A DNA stretch of 64,000 bases from Osedax fenrisi. Taxonomy: Eukaryota > Annelida > Polychaeta > Sabellida > Siboglinidae. The stretch lies in contig OZ025240.1 in the NCBI GenBank assembly GCA_964019155.1, positions 32,188,007-32,252,006 of the forward strand, read 5' to 3'. The notes under the pieces are model-generated. The model searched no databases and was not told where the DNA came from. It worked only from the letters and a program-made list of their open reading frames with translations. Shown here piece after piece: positions 1 through 12,283 of this stretch. Both the position numbers and the translations under genes were made by a program. Position 1 is the first letter of the stretch, and every line of letters starts with the position of its first letter.

Positions 1-735
1 CTTTTTTATTTGTCTCCGCTATTGTTTTTTCTATCTCTTCATAGAAAATTTCAATACATTCGTTATCGTAATAGTCACTTGTAGGCGCGTATATCTGGAT
101 GATAGTCATATTTACTGGCTGTGCGGATAGTCTTATTGAAATAATTCGGCTGGATATTGTTTTGTAGTTTAGAATAGCTGAGGTAAGATATTTTCGTACT
201 ATAAAAGCTACTCCTTGTTGGTGGTATTTTTAATGATCGCTATAGACAATATTATGGCCTTCCTCAGTTATTAATTCACCACAATTTGTCCATCTTGTCT
301 CCACCAGACCAATAATGTCACATAGGTATCTATCTAAATATATTGTTAATTCATGAATTTGACCTGCTCCTCTGAGTGTCCATACATTCCATGTACCTAT
401 TGTAGTTATATTAGTTGGGCATTTTAATGTTCTTAGTTATTGTTATTTTCAGTGTATGTGTTGTTAATATTTCATTAGTTCCAGTAGCTAACTTAGCACA
501 TCTATCCTGGGTATTACCGATGAAATGCGCGGACGTTGTTATTCCGGGACACGTACGATCCGGCATTGAAATTATATTTTGTGTCATGTCATCTTTCAGT
601 AGGTATAATGAGTCTGGAGGCGCCTGTCTCCTCTCCAGACTTTTCTCGTCATTTGTCTTAGCATACTTGCTGAAGTGGTGGCACGAGGAGCCGACAAAGA
701 CGATTGAGAGAAAAGCGTGTACATTTTCTATCTAA
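1..735 (-). pseudogene. RTE-clade retrotransposon, endonuclease end (partial)
   Basis: Read on the minus strand, bases 411 to 1 encode the N-terminal half of an apurinic-type endonuclease of RTE elements. Visible are TIGTWNVWTLRGAG, the catalytic-Glu block GLVETRWTNCGELITEEGH, RIISIRLSAQPVNMTI and QIYAPTSDYYDNE. A second open stretch (about 730-415, minus) carries the upstream leader with IGNTQDRCAKLATGTNE, which recurs next to the RTE fragment near 42 kb. A TAA separates the leader from the endonuclease, and another TAA interrupts the domain after the GH block. The GDFN motif and the RT would lie left of the window. G+C is clearly higher than in the surroundings. The plus-strand frame at 415-735 is a shadow. 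Confidence 0.82.
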
Positions 736-789
736 CCCATCTTACAAAGGATGACAACAGTAGGAAGAGAATGTGAAATAAAACACTTC

Positions 790-1500
790 CCCAACTTCCC
801 TCCTTGGATAATACCATTATTTAAATAACATTCTTGTGTGTGAAAACTGTGTGATAACTGGTTATTCTACATCAATAACTAACTGACCCCAAGGATCAGT
901 TATATACATACTTCTCTTCTTAATATATAGGGTAGCTCTCATATTTATATTTCAATACTATTTATTAATTCATTAACATCTACCTATGATGATGGCATAT
1001 TAATTAACATATATCTATTTTATCACTCAACTATTAACTAACTGATCTCTCACCATTTCCCACTTCTCACCATTTACCATGGTTACCTATGTGGGGATGT
1101 GATGTAAACTAATACAATAGATAATTCAAGTACAAATATAAATTATAATGGTCGTATCTACATTCATGTTTATATTTATTATAATGTCGCCATCTATTAT
1201 ATTATTTCGTTATAATGGTAAATTAATTTGTTTCTTAAAATATTCGATATATCGTTATTTGTTAATAGTTGATTTATTGGTTTCATATCTAAAATATGAT
1301 AACACTATACTTATAATAACTATTACTAATTATATCGATTACATTTTATAAACATGTTATTAAATTCTCTATTTATGCAGTGATAGCATAACATTTACAC
1401 TATTGTATTATATAATGTATATAACAAATTATTAATTTTAATATGTTGCATATATGCATGTTAATAATTATTAATATTCATTTAATACTGAATCATCGTT
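790..1500. other. AT-rich stretch without a recognised gene
   Basis: Unique-looking AT-rich sequence. The short plus-strand frame at 1148-1351 has no family features. A motif near 1190 resembles the subterminal sequence of the MITE at 6425-6925, but no full copy is visible. Confidence 0.4.
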
Positions 1501-1539
1501 AATTAACCCATAAAGACAATGATAGTAGAATTCTTGTAT

Positions 1540-2110
1540 AAAATATAATAAATAATAAAAGTTTAAATAATAAATATAAAAACTTATATTAAAAGGAGAA
1601 AAATATTTAACATAAATTAAATAAATGCATGAAATGTGTTATAATATAAAATAAAAAAATAGTAAAAGATAAAGAAACTAAACACGATAAAAAATATAAA
1701 AAGTTAACTAATACGATGTGGTAATAAATAATTTAATATATTTTTGAAAAGTTTTTGTATTCATTAATTTATGAAAAGAAGCTTGTAATGCATTCCATAT
1801 CTCAGTACCGTTGTTAGATAGGCAAACATATTTCTATATTTTCTTATTTTGTATAACACCAATTTTGTAGATAAAGGCTTATAAATATTTGAATTTTATG
1901 TAAAAAGATATTGACATTTTTTTGGTAAAGATGTAGTCATGTATTTATTTATATATTTTAAGATATTAATTTTTATAATATCTTGAAATGTTAAGAGATT
2001 GCATTTTGTAACTTTATGTATTATCATAATTATGTATTACATTTAATTGTTTACAATTACCTCTAGTTCTACAATTATTCGAAATGTCAAGGATATCAGA
2101 TATATATATA
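1540..2110 (-). repeat. Mosaic of two retrotransposon 3' fragments
   Basis: Bases 1540-2030 closely match 8280-8760, the C-terminal/3' part of a decayed non-LTR element on the minus strand. Bases 2035-2110, read in reverse, match the end of the RT protein encoded at 50590-50660 (block SDILDISNNCRTRGNCKQLN). Two families are therefore joined in one fragment. Confidence 0.6.
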
Positions 2111-2119
2111 GTATGGTAA

Positions 2120-2737
2120 CTACGGGTATCACTGTATGTAGGTATTTATAAATGTATTGTGTACGAAGTATACATGTGTTATGTAATTTAGATAAATGTT
2201 GATTTAATGTATTTTGTTATTTGTATTTTTTATATAATTTGATTTTAGTATTGTAAATTGCAAATAGTAGACATGGCTTGAACGAATTTAAATGTTATGT
2301 AATGTGGATACATGTTGATTTAATATATTTTGTTATTTGTTTTTTTGATTTCTGTTTTGTAAATTGTAAAAGAGAGCGTAGTTTATATTAAATTAACTAG
2401 TTTTATCTAGTTATCTAATTAGAGATACGCCCACTACGCCCATCACGTGATATCGTTATTATCGAAAAGTTTGGTATAATATGGTTTATTAGTACAAACA
2501 GCGTACACTGAAAGTTTGAGGTTTCCTCCATTTCGATTCGACCAACATGTCTATCCTCCATTCCCCTTATACCCCCATCCACAACCACACACATTCCCCA
2601 TCTACCCCCATCCACGAACCACACCACATTCCCCATCCACCTACATTTTCCATTCAATAAATCTATAACCTGTCGAGAACTATCATTCTTCGTTTTTCGG
2701 AGACAACATATATAAATGAATGAATGAATGAATTATA

Positions 2738-2769
<32 letters not shown>

Positions 2770-3091
2770 TATATTGAATATATATTGAATATATAGTATA
2801 TACGTTCGTGTACTTTCATATACATTAAAATATATTATTATATATTAATATACATTTATATACATTTTATTACTTTTACATTGTATATAATATCACTTTA
2901 TATTTTCATTATTTTGTACATATATATTAGTATACACTAATTAATTGACATATATTAATTAACGTATACTACTTTACATTTGACAGCAAATTAGATGTCC
3001 ATTGTAATAGAATCAATACGCATGATATTTACGTCACATGTGTATGAAATACCAGTGTATAATATGTATTCACCCTTATGCTAGTATATCT

Positions 3092-3152
<61 letters not shown>

Positions 3153-3420
3153 AGCAACCATGTAAGCAAGAATATTACATACATACCCGCATACATATAT
3201 TTACCATTTATATGTAAAAAATCAATTTAATTCCAGCTAATTTATTTGCTATCTACCAATAAATACTTTAATGATGAAATATAGATCATTGAATCTTTTA
3301 ACAAAACTTACTCATTTACCTTGATAAAAAAACAGGATATTAAATAATATATGTAAACAAATTAATAATACTATTATATTATATAAATACTCAATACAGT
3401 AACAATCCTCCAAAACAATA
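2120..3420. other. AT-rich stretch with microsatellites
   Basis: No gene recognised. It contains (GAAT)n at 2717-2735, (AT)n runs at about 2735-2770 and 3094-3150, and a pyrimidine-rich segment at 2520-2650 in which CCCCATCCAC-like words recur. Confidence 0.5.
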
Positions 3421-3422
3421 CC

Positions 3423-3531
3423 CTATACTCCATTACATTTATCACATTCGTCATCTTTACGACAAAGACCATATATTCCAAGTCCTAAAGTCAATACCAT
3501 AAAAGTTACTAATACTACTCGATCAAATTGG
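3423..3531 (-). CDS. Candidate terminal exon with one membrane segment
   Basis: After a plausible acceptor (TTATCAG), the minus strand reads QFDRVVLVTFMVLTLGL and then a short polar tail containing CRKDDECDKC, ending in TAG at 3423-3425. The hydrophobic stretch would make one transmembrane helix with a charged, cysteine-bearing tail. No partner exon or family was recognised. It lies on the same strand as and downstream of the GPCR gene, but does not look like class C TM6-TM7. It may be chance. Confidence 0.25.
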
Positions 3532-4209
3532 CTGATAATCGAATATTTTGATGAAGATAACAGAAAATGTAACTTCATTCATAACATATTTAATTACATT
3601 TATATATATCATCAATCTCGCTGACCTCATATAACTTCATTAATTTAATCTTTATAGTATACTTCAACTCACATAACTATTCCAAAACATTTATTAGTTA
3701 TACCATATCAAAATACCACCGATTCATACATCTATATACACGAGAACAATGATCAGGTAGTGATATATTCAGAGGTAGATTAATCTATCATACCATGACA
3801 GAGCGTTTAACACTTCTTGTATAAGGTATACCTTCAATAATAATAATACATTCGAACTATGTCAAACTAACAATACTTAAATAGATTTGTCCAATAGACC
3901 CATAAACATTACATAACCTGATTTCAATAGACGGAATACTTCTTAAGAAGCTTATACACATACTAAGTATACCACTAATAAAATGGTCTCAGTCCAATGA
4001 TGACATAACATAATGACATAAAATCACACTGACAACATTAGAAAATATACCCTACTTTTACCAATCCTTCTACTAAAATAAACAAATATCACCTTCACAA
4101 CACATCATCAAACAACCCCGTCCCTAACTTAAAAAGACCAATATTAATGTCTGCTCACTATATAACATATATAATGGAATATTGGAATATGTATGGAATA
4201 TTCCATATT

Positions 4210-4380
4210 CATCCAATACATGGATGCACCACTTAATATTTGCTTTAGCATAACTACAGCTGATCTAATAATTGATTTATTTACTGATCTTAACTTAGAT
4301 ATTATGTGTATTAAGGAAACATAGCTTACTATTAAGGAAAACCCCATAATTGCTACATTAAACACACATACATTATACTT
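4210..4380 (+). pseudogene. Retrotransposon endonuclease N-terminal fragment
   Basis: The plus strand reads DLIIDLFTDLNLDIMCIKET, then a stop and L, then NPIIATLN. This is the standard start of a CR1/L2 endonuclease (search for Asp-Leu-Asp, then Glu-Thr-Trp-Leu). The Trp codon has become TAG. No other part of the element is attached. Confidence 0.5.
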
Positions 4381-4410
4381 CTTACACTTTCACATAGCTA
4401 GTCCACATTT

Positions 4411-4432
4411 TGTTGACGGATATCCGTCAACA
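4411..4432. repeat. Perfect 22-bp palindrome
   Basis: TGTTGACGGATATCCGTCAACA is perfectly self-complementary over 11+11 bp and includes GC pairs, unlike the many AT-only palindromes nearby. Confidence 0.8.
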
Positions 4433-4887
4433 TATAAGCAACAACAACCGCCTTATATAAGGCCTATTATATAACAAGTGTATTAAGGGGACGAGCGCCA
4501 CTCGTTTTATCAATGTATTCTATTTTTTTTTATGAGAAAATATGTATAATTGATTACTTTTACATATATACATCTAAAAACTGTGATATAAAATCATATA
4601 AGTATCTAAAAAATGATGTTTTATAGACCCTATTTTTCACAATAATATTCAAAATAGTTAAAATTATAAAACTAGGTATTAGTAAACTACCTATATATTA
4701 TATGATAAAATTGTGAATACTCGATCGATTGAAACAATTTGAAAACCATTAGCAAATGTCATATTATGTTGTTTATTTATAATTTGAATTAAGCTAATTA
4801 CCTATAAATACCTTTATCTTGAACATTCCGTTGCTTTTTCATATACATTTAATTCTAAAAACTTACTTCCATATATAATAATAACCA

Positions 4888-4985
4888 TAGGGGAAAGTAA
4901 CCGAATACGGAAAGTAACCGAATACGGACACTCTCGGTATCCCAGAAACCATAAATCCTACAAAAAAATATTTAATGAATAAAAT
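4888..4985. repeat. Dispersed repeat end with CCGAATACGG motifs
   Basis: AGTAACCGAATACGG occurs twice in tandem and is followed by ACACTCTCGGTATCCCAGA. The same block occurs in opposite orientation at about 57385-57450. It is probably the end of a DNA element. It sits exactly where the homology between the two GPCR loci stops. Confidence 0.55.
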
Positions 4986-4999
4986 ATTCATTTAAAATA

Positions 5000-5444
5000 T
5001 TCATTTACACTAACTATTTAGATATAATTTTGTATAAACTATACATATACTATAATATAATATTATTTAATAAATTATCTATTCTAAAATTATAATACAA
5101 TGTATGTAATTTATAAATATTATATGTAAATATGCAAATAGCATAATATGTATTTTAATATAAAACCTATTTTTATCTTTATTATTTTAATATCCAAATA
5201 ATTGATTTGGAATACATTTTTATATTTGAATTAATTGTAATAAAACAATATTATATTTTAGCCTACCATGTATTCTATGTGTTTTATATAATGGTATTAC
5301 TTATACATACTTGATTATGATTTAATTATATTTAAGATTTTATTTATATTTCTATTTACTATTTTATATTGTTAACGTATACGTATTATATATATATTGC
5401 ATGTATATCCAGAGAAAATATGTAGGAACATGTCTTTATATATA

Positions 5445-5481
<37 letters not shown>

Positions 5482-5632
5482 AATCTCTGATATAGTATAT
5501 TTACATTAATTAATATATAAATATAATACTATTTAGATCCATTTACAAATACCATGATTACCCTGAATGCATTATATATAACGATAGAGAATATATCGTG
5601 CATATTAAATCACGTTATAATATTTACTAATG

Positions 5633-5681
<49 letters not shown>

Positions 5682-5757
5682 CTTATAGTTACATATCCTA
5701 ACTATAATATGTCTAATACACACGCTCGACTACATTAATATACGAATTATTGAGTAC
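5000..5757. repeat. GPCR intron conserved between the two paralogs
   Basis: Bases 5010-5170 are nearly identical to 62385-62540, and 5590-5640 resembles 62940-62985, in the same order and orientation. This is intron downstream of the TM4-5 exon in both loci, which supports tandem duplication. It contains (AT)n runs at 5450-5480 and 5637-5676. Confidence 0.75.
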
Positions 5758-5915
5758 CAGCAACACATTATCAGTACGATATTGAATCCTAGGGGTGGCA
5801 CGAATGTCTCCAGGGGTAGGTCGCACATTAACTCCACGAATTTCTCTGTAGGTACGGGCATCCTCAGCCGTGTACGTATAGGTACGATTATTGTAGTTAC
5901 GGTTACTATGGTTAC
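5758..5915 (-). CDS. Class C GPCR exon N: TM4-TM5
   Basis: VTIVTVTTIIVPIRTRLRMP, then VPTEKFVELMCDLPLETFV, then PPLGFNIVLIMCC. It is 158 bp, the same length as the paralog exon at 63035-63192. Differences between the two are mostly silent or conservative in this frame, but amino-acid-changing in the longer frame that starts with ATG at 5925, so this frame is the real one. The next exon (TM6-TM7) is not found downstream. Confidence 0.88.
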
Positions 5916-6424
5916 CTAGGGACATGTTACGTTAACTGTAGTATAGGCGATGTAATAGTATAACTATATAATTATATTTATAGTGTACACTCATAATCAC
6001 TCATAATCCGGATTCAATTCGAATCATAATCCGGATACAATTCGAATCATAATGCGGATTAAATCCGGATTTCAAAGTAACCTTAAATGATTATAATCGA
6101 CTGAAATTCTGTGATCCTAATCATTACACAACCCCATGATAGTCATCTGATTACTTGCTGGATTATGATCTAATTATGATACTTTATTTACTTTCTAACT
6201 GGGATACCTTATACAATTATAACATATGACAAAAATTATAAACATAATACCTTCAATACAGCTAATATTGGCAACATATCTAAGGAAACTTATACACCCC
6301 ATTCGATAAATAATAATTCAATATATTCAGATTACATAATATAATTACAATACACACCTTTACCATTTTTTCAACTTTACCACATCATTACCTTATGTTA
6401 TATATATAGAATGCATAATAGTAT

Positions 6425-6925
6425 TATCAAAGATTTTCCAAAGGAAAGATATTGCACTCCCTATCTATTTCTAGTACCTCGAAATGTAAATTTAAAATGA
6501 AAAAACAATATTAACACTAGATGGCGAAATAGTATATGAAATGTTAAATCATGTATATATTTTTATTTAAATTTCTTGTTTTCTAATTATATACATTTAA
6601 AATCATTACAATATAATACAATACATATCGTTTTTTTATTATTAGATTTATAACAATATATTTATCATTTATTTTATTTGTTTATATTAAATATAACTAA
6701 TCAGTGTATTCTATTGTTATATAATTATATTATCATTTTAAAATCATGTAAACACATATTATAATACAATATACATGTATATTGTATATAATTTATTATT
6801 TACTATTACAATAAATATAGAAATGTCTTATTATCTGAATAATACCGCTAGATGGCAATATCGAATTATTAGGTGACACAAATATACACATGTGCAATAT
6901 CTTTCCTTTGGAAAAACTTTGGTAT
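6425..6925. mobile_element. MITE with ~33-bp terminal inverted repeats
   Basis: The left end ATCAAAGATTTTCCAAAGGA and right end TCCTTTGGAAAAACTTTGGT continue as inverted copies to GATATTGCAC / GTGCAATATC. The interior is AT-rich with no coding capacity, and CTAGATGGC occurs near both ends (about 6514 and 6848). About 0.5 kb, lying in the intron between GPCR exons M and N. Superfamily unknown; flanking AT repeats hide the target duplication. Confidence 0.75.
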
Positions 6926-7034
6926 TATTAATAATATATATATATATATATATATAACATATTCTAGAAGAGATATTCTTATATTGAAACATGTAAATGC
7001 AGTAATTACTAATTAATTAATGTTGATTTAAAAC

Positions 7035-7175
7035 CTGCAATATCGTTAATATACATGTGAACATGATAATCGTTGAATTCTTTATATATTTAGGAATTTG
7101 AGCTGAGCTTTTAGCTGATGTAAATATTCTATAAATTCTGTTATTAAAGAAAATTTTGTTATTAAAATTCTTATT
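7035..7175 (-). CDS. Class C GPCR exon M: intracellular loop 2 and TM4
   Basis: 47 codons containing NRIYRIFTSAKSSAQIPKYI and then STIIMFTCILTILQ. 'NRIYRIF' is the near-invariant loop after TM3 in mGluRs. Acceptor TTTCAG, donor TTGCAG|GTTTTA, phase 0 at both ends. Confidence 0.88.
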
Positions 7176-7364
7176 CTGAAAGAGAACATGTAATTCAATA
7201 CTATATAAAACATATAATATTTATGTATTTATGAATCTATATATTAGCAAATACCCTATTTAATTATATGTAAATACATATTGTAAAATTATAATATAAT
7301 TATAAAATTGTTATTATATAATTATTATTTATATATATTTGATTACACTGATTTATATAAAAAC

Positions 7365-7612
7365 CATAAGAAGAGATGAATAAGTGATACAGAATCCAAG
7401 ATGGAGGCCTAGTGAAGAGATATTGCATACCACGTTACTAGGGGGAGCCATCATCAGAATAGCGGTAGGGTACGTTATGAATACACCCATTAATACTATC
7501 AGACTTAACGATAGACCAGTGGCCTTGATAAGGGTCTTGTGGCGATTCTTGACCAAGAACAATAGCGTTGCCACACACAATAGCATTCCGCTAATGGATA
7601 GAATTACGACCA
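7365..7612 (-). CDS. Class C GPCR exon L: TM1-TM3
   Basis: 82 codons. TM1 VVILSISGMLLCVATLLFLV, loop KNRHKTLIKATG, TM2 LSLSLIVLMGVFITYPTAIL, then MMAPPSNVVCNISSLGLHLG and FCITYSSLLM of TM3. The 'VKA(S/T)G', the extracellular Cys at the start of TM3 and 'C-x-x-YSxLL' are family hallmarks. Donor ATG|GTTTTT. The plus-strand frame over the same bases is a shadow. Confidence 0.94.
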
Positions 7613-7639
7613 CTACATTTTGGTGAAGGTATAATATAA

Positions 7640-8280
7640 TAAAACTATGGGTATTATAATAATGTTAGTGTATAACGTATAATTTTAGATAATAATATAT
7701 ATTATATTCCTTTTCGTTTCGTGTTTACAATTCTATAAACATTATAAAATATGTCAATTTACTTTATCATGAATCATCCATATAAAGTTAAGCTTATTCT
7801 ACATGCATGGCTATATAATACATTAAGTTAAATAAGTATTACAAATTAATTAATTATTATCATACCTATTTTATACATTTTAATTTAATATTTATTGAAA
7901 TCATTGAAGCATGAATATTTGTCTTATTTCATATTTCACATTACTATATGTGTCAATTACTATTATATAGTTATAATCAATTGTATATATATATTATAAT
8001 CAGATACACTCAAGAAATGTAAAACTTGACTAGGTATTTTCCCATTCAACTTAATAACAACATTACAAGAATAACAAATAGAAAATATAAGACAATTATA
8101 AAGGAAAATAATAATTATTTTAAAATGTCTATTTTGTATATCATCAGAACTATACATATATTATTAAATTGATGTGATTTGTAAAATTAGGTAGTGTAAA
8201 TAAAAATCGTGCTGAATAAATAGGTAAGTATATACTTAAACATTGTTATCAAGGTGAGGTCATCATTTTCAGTTAAATAC
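7640..8280. other. GPCR intron, no element recognised
   Basis: AT-rich sequence upstream of exon L. The minus-strand frame at 7963-8157 shows no family features. Confidence 0.4.
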
Positions 8281-9250
8281 AAAATAAAATATAATAAATA
8301 ATAAAAGTATAAATAATAAATATATAAATTTATATTAAAAGGAGACACATATATAACCAAAATGAAATAAATGCATGAAAATTGTAATAATATAAAATAA
8401 AGAAAAGTAAAATAGTAATAGATAAAGAAACTAAACAAAATAATTATATAAAAGTTTAACTAATACGAAGTGGTAATATTGATAAATAATTTAATATTAA
8501 AAAAAAAAGTTATTTTATTCATTAATTTGTGAAAAGAAGCTGGTAATGCGTTACATATATCATTAGATTTGTTAAAGAGGTAAACAAATTCTATATATTC
8601 TTATTTAGGGCGAAACCAATTTTATAGATAAAGGCTTATAAATATTTAAATATTTTGTAAAAAGATATTGTAAAATTATAAGTAATTAGATATGTATCTA
8701 TTTATATATTTTAAGATATTAATATTTATAATATCTTGAAATTTTAAAAGATTGACTTTTTTATAACCCTATTTTGCAATATTATAATTGGTTGAATATT
8801 AGACAAAAAAGTTCTATCCCAAATAGATGAACAATACTTTAGATGATTTCAAAAATACTATGCTATATTTGTATACTATTTTTTAAAGGTAGTTTATTTT
8901 TATTTTATTTATAATAGCATTGATCTACTTAGTTTTAATCTGATATAATTTATATGATAATTCCAGTTACATTTATCATCAATTAATATACCAAGGAATG
9001 ATAAATGATTAACCTGCTCTATCATTTCATTATACAATTTTAATTCTAGTTTTTTTTTCGATTTAGAATTTCGAATATTATAGAGTATAACTTTGATTTT
9101 TTTACATTTAATGTTAATTTATTATTAAATAGCTAGTAAATTAAACTAAAAATGTGATATTGTATATTAGTATGCAGAATATCAAAATATTTACTACTGC
9201 GAATTAAATTTGTATCATCTGCACACAAGATTGTTTAGAATATCAGTATA
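8280..9250 (-). pseudogene. Decayed non-LTR retrotransposon, RT C-terminal part
   Basis: The minus strand preserves LCADDTNLIRSSKYFDIL, the catalytic ADD box of a reverse transcriptase, then a block like SFLGILIDDKCNWNYHINY (the usual FLGI-x-ID-x-x-L-x-W segment), then a heavily broken C-terminus. Bases 8280-8760 match 1540-2030. It lies in the intron between GPCR exons K and L. Confidence 0.68.
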
Positions 9251-9662
9251 TTAGGAATATAATTAATATATATTATATAAATATGAGAAATCAAATCTAT
9301 AATATGCAATCATAATCTTATTGTATGCATTAATAATAATCAATGAATTGTACTTGGTATTGTAATTACAAAAATTAATCGTATAAATATATTGCATGTT
9401 AATTATAAAATAGTAGTGTATTAAACACTAGAATACACAATAATAATATACCGTGATATCTATATATATATATATCTTGGTTATTAGAATATTTATATTA
9501 TATAAATATAGATTGTATATGAATTATATATAATAGTAATAATTTTGAATATAAATTAAAAAAATAATTTTGTATATATGTAATGGATTATTTAAATTGA
9601 TATATGCGTAAATTTATATACTTATATAATATCCATTGGGTGTATAAATATAACAGATTTTA

Positions 9663-9721
<59 letters not shown>

Positions 9722-9842
9722 AAATAATATGTGATTATAGACTATTACCCTATGCATAATATATCTATATTATATTACAATTTAAAATATAATTAAGTAT
9801 ACCACTACTATAGTAGTATGCTATATGTTACTATAGTATTAC

Positions 9843-9988
9843 CTATCGTTGTCAGTGATGTCCATTCGTAATGAGTGTAAGATATTGCATAACAGTAGGT
9901 AGCTGTCTCTTCATCAGGTCATTGATAATTAGGACATACCTGACAACTTGTGCCGTTTCGTACTATAATTTCATTAGATCCACAATAC
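9843..9988 (-). CDS. Class C GPCR exon K: end of nine-cysteine domain, premature TGA
   Basis: Reads YCGSNEIIVRNGTSCQVCPN, YQ, stop, PDEETATYCYAISYTHYEW. Together with exon J this gives nine cysteines, the full set of the domain. The TGA at 9919-9921 stands where the family has Trp (QWPD), a single-base change from TGG. It leaves with one base (G) that completes the first Val codon of the next exon. Confidence 0.88.
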
Positions 9989-10253
9989 CTTTTAAATGGA
10001 AGTGAATTTATAACTAACTAAAGAGAATATCGAATAATATATCTTACTTGTTTTTTGTAACAATATATTATATAAAGATATTTTAAAGTAATTAACATTT
10101 TACGATAAGTATTGTTGCGTAAGATTTTAAAATCATAAATTATTATTTACTTTATATTATACGATATGAATTTAAATGATAAATGACAAATTATTATATA
10201 TCAAATGTCTATATATATTTTATGTCTAATATATGATGCGATTATATATTAAC

Positions 10254-10450
10254 CTACATTCCCAGCAACATGTGAGCTCCAGCTGAATTTTAAACTGACG
10301 AATAATACAATCGGTAGCACAAATAGAAGTCGGTGGAATGTTCTTCGCGTTATCCCAAGCTATCATGGAATCGTTAAACGTCAAGCCCATACGTTCCATA
10401 TCCCAGGTTCCGATAGACACATTCTCTACCTCCGTTGATGTATTCGTATT
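10254..10450 (-). CDS. Class C GPCR exon J: start of nine-cysteine domain
   Basis: 65 codons. VSIGTWDMERMGLTFNDSMI is followed by AWDNAKNIPPTSICATDC and ELTCCWEC. The order G-x-W ... I-x-W ... PxSxCxxxC ... CCWEC is diagnostic of the NCD3G cysteine-rich linker of class C receptors. Acceptor GACCAG, donor TGTAG|GTTAAT. Confidence 0.93.
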
Positions 10451-10459
10451 CTGGTCACG

Positions 10460-11291
10460 TGAGTTATTTATATGTTTATATGCGCGTTGTATAATATACG
10501 TGTTAAGATACGCATATTAATGAATATCAATATATATATATATATATATATATTAATTAATACATTTTATATATATAGGAATTTCTGCTTTTAAAAATTC
10601 ACATATAATCAATTATAAACATAGAATATAAATAATTTCGTATATGTTCACGTAAGATAATGATAATAATAATTAAAATAAAGTAATGACTTAGTTAACA
10701 TATATTATTAAATATAAGCTTAATACATAATATATAATATGATGGATATAGTGTAGATCGATAGGTATTTATATATCTCGGGTTAACGTATATTTAAGCT
10801 GGTTCATCTATTCCGGATTTAAATAATTAAGTTATTTATTGGATGACAGTAATAAGTGAAATGACGATGACTAATATATTTTACTATATATTAGGTATCG
10901 GAGAAGTAAGTAATATATATAGTTTTATGAATTATTATGAATATTAATAATATGTATATTATATAATACTATATCAATGCAGTATGTAGTATATAACACT
11001 TATCTATATCACTTATTATTTTTATCCGTGATATATTATTAATATAATATACTATTAATATAATATTAATGTAGGTATATTATTATTAAATTGTTATCGT
11101 ATTGGTCCAACACATTCTATTAAAATAAACTTAATAACATTAAATAAAAAAATACAAAAATCAATATATACAAAAACCTCATTTATACTTTTATAATTAT
11201 TACATAATACAAAACCAAAAAATAATTAATTAAAATATATAATATACAATTAAAAACAACTGCATTCAAATACAAAATACTTTAGTCTGCT

Positions 11292-11334
<43 letters not shown>

Positions 11335-11875
11335 GATAAATAAAATAGGTAGATAGTATAGTAACATCATCTTCAGTTTGGACATTTTAGAACGTGACAC
11401 ATTTATTTAAAAATATCTATGAAATAGATAATAATATTATCGCGTAAAATTAAACACATTTTAGTCCAATATATTAACATATTTTCATTTTAATATATAA
11501 TATTTTAATTATATATATCACATAATATATGCTATAACTAGATATATTATCTTAAATACGTATTTACAACTAACGATATTAAACATATACCAATATATAC
11601 ATATAATCACATCATGTGAACAATTGGTATATAATATCATAATATTGAGATATATTTAGAGTTTGGTACATATACTATATTATTGTGATATACACAGTTA
11701 TTAACTCTGATATATTGAAAGCGAGTATATAACTTAACTAGCACTGAACTCAAAATATATGCTATTTAAAAAAAAAATATGAACATTTTGAATACGTGTA
11801 TAATATTTAATTTAAGAGAAGATACATTAATTCTGAATTATTGTTAAATATAAGCTACACATGTAACTATAGTAC

Positions 11876-11925
<50 letters not shown>

Positions 11926-12110
11926 TATCTCGATTATAAATAATAATTCTTGAAATATAACACTTATATTTTCATCTTTATATTTATACATATTTCTATA
12001 TAGTTGAAAAATAAATAAATAAGTATGTAATTATATAAATATTATATAGAATTTTTACACATATATTGTGTCATCTATACAAATTATATAAAATATAATA
12101 TATTTACATA
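10460..12110. other. GPCR intron between exons J and I
   Basis: No gene or element recognised. (AT)n runs at about 10532-10552, 11302-11330 and 11880-11922. Confidence 0.5.
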
Positions 12111-12117
12111 TATTAAC

Positions 12118-12242
12118 CTGAAGCTGAATTATTAAATATTTCTTAAGTGACATGGGTATCACTGATTCAATATATGGGAATAAATTCTTCTTTTCCGAAC
12201 ATGTAATAATATAATTCCTCGAATAGTTTCCGTTAAATACTT
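12118..12242 (-). CDS. Class C GPCR exon I: end of ligand-binding domain
   Basis: Reads VFNGNYSRNYIITCSEKKN, then LFPYIESVIPMSLKKYLIIQ. The 'FNGN...YxIxxxQ' pattern fits the family's FDENGD...YDIxNxQ block, although it is divergent. The first two bases exactly complete the codon left by exon H. An 8-kb intron full of transposon pieces precedes it. Confidence 0.62.
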
Positions 12243-12283
12243 CTATAATGTAATATCTTTATTACATACACTATAAGTTCATA

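Noticed and set aside
415..735. Plus-strand 106-codon frame with hydrophobic start
   Set aside because: Shadow of the minus-strand RTE leader (IGNTQDRCAKL block), which is homologous to a second locus near 42 kb.
7384..7626. Plus-strand 80-codon frame
   Set aside because: Opposite-strand shadow of the TM1-TM3 exon, which has strong family motifs.
8187..8438. Minus-strand 83-codon hydrophobic frame
   Set aside because: Low-complexity Tyr/Phe/Leu sequence from an AT-rich retrotransposon 3' region that is also present at 1540-1760 without the frame.
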